Of a stretch of 64,000 bases of DNA, positions 1 through 8,000 are shown in pieces (the first letter of the stretch is position 1; every line of letters begins with the position of its first letter). The DNA is from JADKBO01 sp965230345 (GTDB taxonomy: Bacteria; Bacteroidota; Bacteroidia; Chitinophagales; Saprospiraceae), in NCBI GenBank assembly GCA_965230345.1, contig CBDDKR010000002.1, forward strand, positions 1,054,001-1,118,000, in the 5' to 3' direction. Both the position numbers and the translations under genes were made by a program. The notes under the pieces were generated by a model. That model worked only from the letters and a program-made list of their open reading frames with translations. It searched no databases and was not told the origin of the DNA.

Positions 1-2
1 CT

Positions 3-122
3 ACAGCGGAACACATTTGCTATGTGATTTACCAATTGCTCCGTGACAAAATAGACGCACGCTACGACTTACAAATTAAGCTATGGGAAACGCCAAGAAA
101 TTACGTAAAATTCCCTGCTTAA
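3..122 (+). CDS. 6-carboxytetrahydropterin / 6-pyruvoyltetrahydropterin synthase (QueD-like), C-terminal fragment
   Basis: The open frame enters from the left edge and ends at a TAA, giving 39 residues that start TAEHICYVIYQLL and finish with ETPRNYVKFPA. The pattern of PTAE followed by a short helix, then a V/I-K-L-W-E-T strand and an aromatic near the C terminus, is typical of the end of QueD/PTPS enzymes. In that family the Glu of the E-T strand contacts the pterin. The catalytic and zinc residues lie outside the window. The family makes the pterin precursor of queuosine or tetrahydrobiopterin; which one applies cannot be decided here. Confidence 0.7.
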   Translation, partial: TAEHICYVIYQLLRDKIDARYDLQIKLWETPRNYVKFPA

Positions 123-204
123 ATGGAATTAAAATCTCAGACCATTAAAGAATCCTCGTAAGGGCTTTACGTGCAAGGCATTATGGGCAATTAAGGAAGA
201 ACAG

Positions 205-1266
205 ATGGTGCACTCTTATGAAATGAGAAAAAAACGAACCAAACAGATATTTAGATTAGTTCTAGTGCTTGGCACAACAATCTCCTTATTCTTTGTACCA
301 TGGCTTTTGGTAAAGGCTTGGATACTTCCGCTTCCAGACACTGTTCAGGAACAATTGGATCAAGCTATTGGTCATGGATTTGATGGAATTATTGTTTACG
401 TCGATCGAGCTGGTCAACCTCCTCAACATTTTGCTTCAGGTTGGCATAATCGGGAATCGCAAGAGTTTGCTAGAACAGACGCCGTATTCAAGATTGCCAG
501 CATTAGTAAGCTATATGATGCTGTCGCAGTTACCAAATTAGTAAGTGCAGGACAACTTTCTTTGGATAAAACAATCGCCGATTATTTACCTGAACTTGTC
601 GGAAGAATCGAAAATTCTGACAAGATTTCTTTGAGATTACTGATTCAACATAGAAGCGGTATTCCCAATTTTACGGATACTCCTAATTTTTGGGGAGACC
701 CAACAAAGACTTATGAGGAGAGTCTTGCATTAATCCTAGATAAGCCGTCTAGCTTCGAACCTGATGAAAAGTATAAATATTGTAACACAAATTATTTATT
801 GATCAATAAGATAATGAATAATGTTCTGGGTTATGAAAACTTTCAGTTCATTCAGACAGAAATCCTTCTGCCACTAAACCTTACCAATACGTATGGCTCA
901 TTAAGTGAGGTGGATCTAGATGATGTAATGAGTGGCTACCATGTAGGACACCCTTTTGACTTAAAGGAAGACGAACATGGAATGCTTGCCACTGCAAAAG
1001 ACGTAGGTATATTTCTAAGGGCATTAAACGATGGTTCATTATTTCAATCAGGAGAACAGGAAATATATTCTTCAATTTATAAGTATGAGCATGCTGGTTG
1101 GGTTCCTGGTTACCAAAGTTTTGCAAATTATTACAAAGACATTGATGCTGTAGTTATTACTTTTTACAACACAACAGATCCTAAACTGTACAATTGGAAT
1201 TTATCGGAAATTATTAATAATAGAATTGTCAAAATAATAGAAAGGCAAAAAGACCTTAACGGCTAG
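205..1266 (+). CDS. Serine hydrolase, beta-lactamase/penicillin-binding family
   Basis: A 353-residue protein of the class C beta-lactamase/DD-peptidase-like family (PF00144). It has an N-terminal membrane segment (about residues 17-38), so it is probably anchored in the inner membrane facing the periplasm. The three active-site motifs are visible: S-I-S-K (nucleophile S99, K102), Y192-C-N194 and H296-A-G298 in place of KTG. The ATG at 205 follows an AAGGAAGA ribosome-binding site; an ATG six codons later is possible. Members of this family hydrolyse peptides, esters or peptidoglycan stems, and the substrate cannot be read from sequence. A similar but secreted protein is encoded at 31431. The gene converges on its right neighbour with a 19-bp gap. 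Confidence 0.85.
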   Translation: MVHSYEMRKKRTKQIFRLVLVLGTTISLFFVPWLLVKAWILPLPDTVQEQLDQAIGHGFDGIIVYVDRAGQPPQHFASGWHNRESQEFARTDAVFKIASISKLYDAVAVTKLVSAGQLSLDKTIADYLPELVGRIENSDKISLRLLIQHRSGIPNFTDTPNFWGDPTKTYEESLALILDKPSSFEPDEKYKYCNTNYLLINKIMNNVLGYENFQFIQTEILLPLNLTNTYGSLSEVDLDDVMSGYHVGHPFDLKEDEHGMLATAKDVGIFLRALNDGSLFQSGEQEIYSSIYKYEHAGWVPGYQSFANYYKDIDAVVITFYNTTDPKLYNWNLSEIINNRIVKIIERQKDLNG

Positions 1267-1285
1267 TACATCTGGCATTTCCATG

Positions 1286-2269
1286 TTATCGGATAGGATA
1301 GGTCTTTATATTGTTACTTGCATTTTGTCTTTTAAAGTACTCTATATTTTTATAATAATCGATATATCCGTACTTGTTGTTCTCAAATTCAACTTTTGCT
1401 CTACCCCAACCACCTGATATTTCAATATCCAAGTACTTTGATTGAGTTATTACTTCTCCACAACTGCTTATTATACCCCAATACTTCCCAATTCTAAAAG
1501 GAGTATTGCTTACTTCATATCTTTCTTGCGAGTTACCAAGGGTTTGATAATTAATTTTGAGTTCATCGAATTGAAAAATTATAGAATCTTTATCATAGCC
1601 TTTATCAATTTCGAAAACTTCCCTTTCACTTGTTAGTATTCTTACATCGTCTATTCCGTTTATATCATAAAGACCAAATTTGTTCCCTTTTTGAATGAGC
1701 AATTTAGATAAACTAAACTCCATGATATCATCAAATACAAAGTCCGTAGTATCTCTTATAATTGATCCCTTATTTCCTGTTATGGGTTTCAGAAATTTAT
1801 CGCTTATTATCGCGTATTTCCCTCTTTTTTCAATAGAATGGTCTTTTATTTTTGCGCGTACCATTGGTTGTTTACACCCTATATAGGTATTAAGTTCTTC
1901 TTTGCATTTTTTGTTATATCTATCAATTTTTTTCTCTATACCATCCTTAATTACAGTTGCACAAGTATAACCAAAGTTTGTAGCATAATCATACTGAGGT
2001 TTTATCTGCCATTTATCGTTAGTGGTTAGGTATCCGTATTTACTTTCGGAACAAACTACCGCTAATCCAGAACTAAAAAAGCTAACGGTATCATACTTAC
2101 ATGCTATTACTAAATCTCCAAACTCGTTTGCATAACCCCATTTACCATTGTAGGATACTGGATACAAATGAGTTTTGTCTTGATTAATTAGCTCTATTTC
2201 TTTATTGAAAATGCAACTACTTATCATTCCCACCAAAACACCAATAAATAGAAATTCTAAAATCTTCAT
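1286..2269 (-). CDS. WG-repeat lipoprotein
   Basis: A 327-residue protein starting at the ATG at 2269; an upstream in-frame TTG at 2278 is less likely. The N terminus is a lipoprotein signal (hydrophobic stretch ending M-I-S-S-C), so the mature protein should be lipid-anchored. The body carries degenerate WG repeats: N-G-K-W-G-Y-A-N, S-K-Y-G-Y-L, G-K-Y-A-I-I, N-K-F-G-L-Y-D and K-Y-W-G-I-I-S, each followed by an acidic or aromatic turn. WG repeats are common in Bacteroidota surface proteins and have no established biochemical role. It stands alone, convergent with the serine hydrolase. Confidence 0.8.
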   Translation of the reverse strand: MKILEFLFIGVLVGMISSCIFNKEIELINQDKTHLYPVSYNGKWGYANEFGDLVIACKYDTVSFFSSGLAVVCSESKYGYLTTNDKWQIKPQYDYATNFGYTCATVIKDGIEKKIDRYNKKCKEELNTYIGCKQPMVRAKIKDHSIEKRGKYAIISDKFLKPITGNKGSIIRDTTDFVFDDIMEFSLSKLLIQKGNKFGLYDINGIDDVRILTSEREVFEIDKGYDKDSIIFQFDELKINYQTLGNSQERYEVSNTPFRIGKYWGIISSCGEVITQSKYLDIEISGGWGRAKVEFENNKYGYIDYYKNIEYFKRQNASNNIKTYPIR

Positions 2270-2538
2270 AATTTTCAATAACCGCTTGAAAGTAAGGTGT
2301 GTTACCTCTCACCAGTGCCAATATAGTTTATTATCCTGAAATAGTACTTTTAGTGTAAAATGAGACGTTGAGATAATTTTAACACCATGATAGTTTTTAT
2401 TTATGCACCTCTAGATCAATTTCTATTGAGTAGAGTCCGTTGCTTCCCATATGCCAGATTGATCGTGGTAACAAATGTTTGACGAATACAAAATTGACAT
2501 TGAATGAAAAGTATCATTTCAAAAAAGTTAATCTAATC

Positions 2539-2571
2539 TTGACATTATATTTTAATTTTCATATACCTTTG
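2539..2571 (+). promoter_or_regulatory. Predicted Bacteroidota promoter for the rtcB leader
   Basis: TTG at 2539-2541 and TACCTTTG at 2564-2571 match the Bacteroidota -33/-7 pattern (TTTG, about 20 nt, TAnnTTTG) with 22 nt between them. Transcription would start near 2578, about 310 nt before the rtcB start codon, giving an unusually long leader. The box is seen directly; its use is inferred. Confidence 0.5.
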
Positions 2572-2577
2572 CACTCA

Positions 2578-2891
2578 GTTATTTCCTAATCTTTAAAATG
2601 GAAATGTTATGGATGCGCAGAATTTTACATATCACACTTAATGACCGTTACTAGAGGTTAATACTTTTAATGTATTATTTCTGTCTGGTCATTTGATCAG
2701 GCATTTTAATTTATAAGAGACTTACTTGTACTGTAAGGTCCTCCTTCAATGGTATAAAGGTTATACCTCCTCTAGATCTGGTTACACAATTATTTCAATT
2801 TTTTAATGGTAGTTAATCACGACTACACCCGTCAATACTAGGACAATACCCAAAAGAGTTTAACCCTAAGACGGTAAATATTTTATTCCAC
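2578..2891 (+). promoter_or_regulatory. Long hairpin-rich leader upstream of rtcB-prfH
   Basis: No convincing gene is present in the roughly 310 nt between the predicted transcription start and rtcB, but inverted repeats are frequent. These are AATAC/GTATT (2660-2676), CTGGTC/GATCAG with an ATTT loop (2685-2700), a perfect GGTATAA-AGG-TTATACC hairpin (2751-2767), GTAGT/ACTAC (2809-2826) and CCGTC (2829-2833)/GACGG (2870-2874). The last stem and its flanks resemble the 16S rRNA decoding region, and the sequence after the third hairpin resembles the 16S 3' tail; see the findings. I could not fold any part into a tRNA cloverleaf. A regulatory leader is an inference from structure and neighbour. 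Confidence 0.4.
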
Positions 2892-4292
2892 ATGGCGAAT
2901 AAACTTAGAAGTAAAGACTTCAACAAGATTGGTATATCATCCAATCAAACCATTTCAGTTGCTTTGGCAATTCTGAAAAAACATTTTAAGAAAGTAAGTA
3001 TCCAAGACAAACTAAAGATTATGGAATCAGTAATTTCCAAGCCGGAAGCGTATCTAAATGATGAAATTTTAGGACCGATAGCTCATCGTTTGTATCGTAT
3101 TGAGGAGGAACCCGTGACTGAAATTCGCCTTCATGAAGATGAAATCGAACTTAACGTATTTGGTCGACCTTTAATTAAAAGCAATGCCTACCAACAGATG
3201 AAGACAGCGATGAAGTTACCCATTGTAAGAAAGGGAGCATTGATGCCAGATAGTCACCTTGGATATGGATTGCCAATTGGTGGTGTTTTAGCAACAGAAG
3301 GTGCTGTAATTCCATATGCCATAGGTATGGATATAGGCTGTAGAATGAGTCTTACCATCTACGAGGCTTCTGAGAGGTATTTGAAAATGCATGAGCATAA
3401 ATTTAAAAACTCCATTTTAAAAAACACGGCTTTTGGTCTGAAAGGAGTAATACCCTTTAAACAAGAACACGCTTTTTTTGACCAAGATATTTTTTCTTTG
3501 ACTCCACTGCTTAAAAAACTGAAGTCCAAGGCAGCGAGACAATTGGGTTCTTCAGGGTCCGGAAATCACTTTGTAGAGTGGGGATTGGTTGATATAGAAG
3601 AAGATTCTTCATTGGAAATACCTTCTGGAAAGTATGTAGGGCTATTAGCTCACTCTGGATCTAGAGGCTTTGGAGCTTCTATAGCAAAGACATATTCTGA
3701 TATGGCTCGAAACACATCCAATCTACCCTATAATATGCGTCACCTAGGTTGGTTAGATTTGAATGATGAGAGTGGTCAAGAATATTGGTTATCTATGAAT
3801 ATTGCTGGAGATTATGCAAAAGCTTGTCACGACCAAATTCATAAAAATGTTGCAAAATTTGTAGGATTAAAACCTCTTGTTAAAATTGAAAACCATCACA
3901 ACTTTGCTTGGAAAAAGTACATTGATGGAAAGGAAATGATCGTACATCGAAAGGGCTCAACACCTGCAGAGAAGGACGAATTGGGTATCATTCCTGGATC
4001 TATGACGGACCCTGGATATATCGTTAAAGGCAAGGGTAATCAAAGTTCGATTTGTTCAGCATCTCATGGTGCAGGGAGAAAACTAAGTCGGAAAGAAACG
4101 ATTGCAAAGAACACAAAAAGTCAGATGAGAAAGGAATTAAGACAGCACAATGTAAGTCTTTTAGGAGGAGCATTGGATGAATCTCCTTTTGCTTATAAAA
4201 AGCTAGAAACAGTTATGTCATATCAAAATGAATTAGTTGATGTCATTGGGAATTTTTACCCAAGAATTGTAAGAATGGATAAAGAAAGATAA
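2892..4292 (+). CDS. rtcB: RNA 3'-phosphate/5'-OH ligase RtcB (RtcB2 type, PrfH-associated)
   Basis: A 466-residue RtcB ligase, which joins RNA 2',3'-cyclic-phosphate or 3'-phosphate ends to 5'-OH ends using GTP and Mn2+. Metal-binding and catalytic motifs are visible in order: M-D-I-G-C-R-M, S-S-G-S-G-N-H-F-V-E-W, A-H-S-G-S-R-G-F-G, E-N-H-H-N-F-A-W and S-H-G-A-G-R-K, whose His (H392) is the expected guanylylated residue. It is longer than the E. coli housekeeping RtcB (about 408 residues). The next gene, one nucleotide downstream, encodes PrfH; this pairing is known as RtcB2-PrfH, which repairs ribosomes cut in the decoding centre by colicin E3-type nucleases. The ATG at 2892 is the only good start. 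Confidence 0.93.
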   Translation: MANKLRSKDFNKIGISSNQTISVALAILKKHFKKVSIQDKLKIMESVISKPEAYLNDEILGPIAHRLYRIEEEPVTEIRLHEDEIELNVFGRPLIKSNAYQQMKTAMKLPIVRKGALMPDSHLGYGLPIGGVLATEGAVIPYAIGMDIGCRMSLTIYEASERYLKMHEHKFKNSILKNTAFGLKGVIPFKQEHAFFDQDIFSLTPLLKKLKSKAARQLGSSGSGNHFVEWGLVDIEEDSSLEIPSGKYVGLLAHSGSRGFGASIAKTYSDMARNTSNLPYNMRHLGWLDLNDESGQEYWLSMNIAGDYAKACHDQIHKNVAKFVGLKPLVKIENHHNFAWKKYIDGKEMIVHRKGSTPAEKDELGIIPGSMTDPGYIVKGKGNQSSICSASHGAGRKLSRKETIAKNTKSQMRKELRQHNVSLLGGALDESPFAYKKLETVMSYQNELVDVIGNFYPRIVRMDKER

Positions 4293-4293
4293 A

Positions 4294-4929
4294 ATGAGAG
4301 AGCAGCAATATAAATGTTTGTTATTTACCGCTGGGAGGGGACCGGTAGAATGTCAATTAGCCTTAATGGGCATTCAATCAAAATTTAGAAAATATCTAGA
4401 AGGTGAAGGAATTGCTTATAGGGTTTATAATCAAAAAAGAGGTCAACTTAATAGAAGTTTGGAGACTATCGTATTTAAGATAGAAGCATCTTCGATGTTT
4501 CATCTGGAACCTTGGTTAGGAACGCTTCAATGGGTATCGAAGAGCCCTATTCGGAGGTATTCTAAACGGAAGAATTGGTATGTTAAATGTGTTGAAGTAC
4601 AATTACCAGAAGGAGAGAGACTTGATCTTAAAGACATTACATTTCAAGCTTATAAGTCTTCTGGACCAGGGGGTCAACACAGAAACAAGGTTGAAACTGC
4701 GGTGCGAATTATTCACAACCCCACAGGCATTATTGTGACGTCAAGCGATTCAAAATCCAAGGCTCAAAATAAGAAAAGAGCTATGGACAAGTTGATGCAT
4801 AAACTGGAGTTAAAAAACACACAAAAACAAAAGGAACTTGATTATGAAGAATGGTCTTCCAAATTAGCTATTGAAAGAGGAAACCCTTCTAAGGTGTTTC
4901 GGGGATCAAAGTTTTTGGAAGGAAATTAA
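4294..4929 (+). CDS. prfH: Peptide chain release factor homologue PrfH
   Basis: A 211-residue release-factor-like protein. The catalytic loop G-P-G-G-Q-H-R-N-K-V-E-T-A-V-R places GGQ at residues 126-128, followed by the basic class I release-factor C-terminal region. The full-length RF1/RF2 N-terminal domain is missing, as expected for PrfH. The gene starts one nucleotide after the rtcB stop, so the two are surely co-transcribed. In the characterised E. coli system PrfH acts on ribosomes damaged in the decoding centre, releasing the peptide so that RtcB2 can reseal the 16S rRNA. Function here is by homology and operon context. Confidence 0.9.
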   Translation: MREQQYKCLLFTAGRGPVECQLALMGIQSKFRKYLEGEGIAYRVYNQKRGQLNRSLETIVFKIEASSMFHLEPWLGTLQWVSKSPIRRYSKRKNWYVKCVEVQLPEGERLDLKDITFQAYKSSGPGGQHRNKVETAVRIIHNPTGIIVTSSDSKSKAQNKKRAMDKLMHKLELKNTQKQKELDYEEWSSKLAIERGNPSKVFRGSKFLEGN

Positions 4930-4988
4930 TATTACAATAGTCTTTGATAGAAGTATAGATCATACGTAAAGAATAATTTCACTCTAAT

Positions 4989-5009
4989 GGGTGAGGAGCA
5001 CCTTTTTTT
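4989..5009 (+). terminator. Weak intrinsic terminator after prfH
   Basis: GGTG (4990-4993), a five-base loop, CACC (4999-5002) and a run of seven T. The stem is only four base pairs plus a possible G-T pair, so termination may be partial. Confidence 0.35.
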
Positions 5010-5016
5010 CTACAAG

Positions 5017-5024
5017 TAGTTTTG
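5017..5024 (+). promoter_or_regulatory. Possible -7 box for the surface-protein operon
   Basis: TAGTTTTG fits the Bacteroidota TAnnTTTG consensus and lies 18 nt before the ATG at 5043. No clear -33 TTTG is present at the usual distance. If used, the transcript begins after any upstream in-frame start near 5022, which supports the ATG at 5043. Confidence 0.3.
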
Positions 5025-5042
5025 TTCCAAATCAAAATTATC

Positions 5043-8000
5043 ATGAGAAAAAAGTCTTGCATCGCTGTAATACTGCTGCTTTGTAGTAGCGTTATTTTTG
5101 GACAATACGTTTGTGGAGACTGGGATAGTGGTTCTGGTAGTTGGGATGAGAATTCCAATTGGGATGGTGGTGAAATCCCAGATATTGATTGTACGGTTAC
5201 TATTCCATCGGGAGTTACAGTTACCATCCCATCTTCATACAACGCTGAGTGTCGTTCTATACATTTATCAGCCAATTCTTCTTTAATCATTTTAGGTGAC
5301 TTGAATATTGATGGAAATGCTATTAAGACAGGAATAACCAACTATGGCACTATAACCAATGATGGAGGAATTTTGATATCTAATACGGGTGGATCAGGAA
5401 CCCTAGGGCAAGGTATTCTTAACTTTGGGACGTTTACCAATAATGGTAATATATACATGAATCCCAGCATTGAAGAGTCTGGGGTTTGGAATAGAACAAA
5501 TGCACAGTTTACCAATAATGGAGAGTTTATTATAGAAGCATATGGTGTAATTGGATTTGATAATCGGGGAGGAAACTTTATTAATAACGGTTTTTTTTCA
5601 ACAGATGGAGTTAATAAAAGAGCTATTCTGAATCATGAATCTGGCACAATTACAAATTCTGCTTGTTCGTATATCTACATTGATAATGATCGAATAGTTG
5701 ATAATGCATCTATGACCAATGATGGATTAATCAAAGTTAAATCATCAAACAATTCTTCTCTTGATGTTAATAATGGTGTAGTAATAAATACGGGTTCTGG
5801 CTCATTTAATATTACCACAGATAATGGATATTATGGAGGAAATGGTTTTGCCGTTTGGTTGGGTTGTAGTGGTAATGATCCGTCTTCTATAGACAATTGG
5901 GCAAGGTTATCTGGATTACCACAACCTAAAGATGAAGTTATTATACCTTCTTCACCCCAAGGAGGAAGCAATGTTTTTCCTGTTGAAACAAGCAATAAGT
6001 GGCTTATTGATTCACCTGGCTCATTATTGATCGAATCAAATGCAAAAGTTTCTTCAATAGGTGTTTCTGATGATGCGATTGAGTTAAATCAAGGTACATT
6101 AACCATAGAAGATGGAGGAGTTTTGGATGTCTTGGATTGCTCTGGAAACGGGCTATTAAATCAAGGAGGACAGGTTGTATTGGATGGCGATATTATTGTA
6201 GATGGTGCCAAAGATATCTCAATTGTTAATACGATATATCATGGAGTTTCTGGTAGTATAATCATGGGGAGTAATAGTGGCATTGATGTATCAAACGGTA
6301 CATTTGACGGTGTTCATAACCTCAATAATTCAACAATTACGTGTAATGGTGGAGTTATTTATATGGGGTCGAATAATTCGCAAAATGGAGTGGTAAATGA
6401 TGCAAATTTTATCATGAATTCTGGTGACTTAGTCCTTAAAAACTTGGGAAAATCGGCTATTGTTAATTATGAAGATTTTGAAGTTGGTCCAAGTGCTATT
6501 CTCACTTTAGTTGATGCATCTCAAACTTGTATCAGGCTTGAAAATGGGAGCGAATTCAATACAGCAGGAACGATATTCATAAATGGACTAAATCAAGGTA
6601 TTCTTAATCTAGGCGGAGAAATTAACAATGTTGGGGAAATATCCTTTATGGGTTCTGGTGATGGTTACGTATCCAACTCTAGTGGATCGGCGGTAATGAA
6701 TAATACGGATTGTGGAACGATCGAAACGAGTTTATATTTTAAGGTTTCAAATGGGGCTATAGTAAACAAAAGTTATTTGGAGTCTTCCTATAATGGAAAT
6801 CATCTACTAAGTGGTGGATTGTATAATTCAGGCCTGATTTATGATATGGAAGAATCGATTGATGAAAATGGTTCAGGTGTAGACAATTCAAATGGAGCAA
6901 TACTTCATCCACGAGAAACCTATCCAACTGGAAAGATTGACCCGTTTCTAATAGGAGTTAATACTGGTGTATCGATTGTTAATGATAAACTTTATGAACC
7001 AGGAACGAATAATGTAATAGGTGAATACGACTTCTCAAGTAATATTCTGACCGATGTATCTATGTTTACCGATGGTACCTATGACTATAGAGGTGGATAT
7101 AGTCTTTCAGGCTGCCCAGTTAAAAACTATGACGTTGAAATAACGTTGGATTCTGGTTTAATACCTGACTCTGATGGTGATGGAGTTAATGATTTTGAGG
7201 ATAATTGCCCTTTTAATTCTAACCCAGGACAGGAAGACAATGACGGCGATGGTATGGGCGATGTATGTGATGCGGACGATGATAATGACGGAGTAATAGA
7301 TGTAAATGACAATTGTCCATTGGAAGCTAACCCCGGACAAGAAGACAATGACGGTGATGGTATGGGCGATGTATGTGATGCGGACGATGATAATGACGGA
7401 GTAATAGATGTAAATGACAACTGTCCATTGGAAGCTAACCCAGGGCAAGAAGACAATGACGGTGACGGTATGGGCGATGTATGTGATGCGGACGATGATA
7501 ATGACGGAGTAATAGATGGGAACGACAACTGTCCATTGGAAGCAAACCCAGGGCAAGAAGACAATGACGGTGACGGTATGGGTGATGTATGTGATGCGGA
7601 CGATGATAATGACGGAGTAATAGATGTAAATGACAACTGTCCATTGGAAGCTAACCCAGGACAAGAAGACAATGACGGTGATGGTATGGGCGATGTATGT
7701 GATGCGGACGATGACAATGACGGAGTAATAGATGTGAACGACAATTGTCCATTGGAAGCTAACCCCGGACAAGAAGACAATGACGGTGACGGTATGGGCG
7801 ATGTATGTGATGCGGACGATGATAATGACGGAGTAATAGATGTAAATGACAACTGTCCATTGGAAGCTAACCCAGGACAGGAAGACAATGACGGTGATGG
7901 TATGGGCGATGTATGTGATGCGGACGATGACAATGACGGAGTAATAGATGGGAACGACAACTGTCCAATGGAAGCTAACCCAGGGCAAGAAGACAATGAC

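Noticed and set aside
2598..2654. 18-codon open frame in the rtcB leader
   Set aside because: No good ribosome-binding site or recognisable leader-peptide bias; likely chance, though an attenuation role is not excluded.
2735..2810. tRNA-like sequence upstream of rtcB
   Set aside because: A D-arm-like hairpin is present, but no acceptor stem, T-arm or consistent anticodon stem can be formed by eye; a covariance-model search would settle it.
5022..5042. Seven-codon upstream extension of the thrombospondin-repeat protein
   Set aside because: It would spoil the signal peptide, and most of it precedes the transcript start predicted from the -7 box at 5017; the ATG at 5043 fits better.
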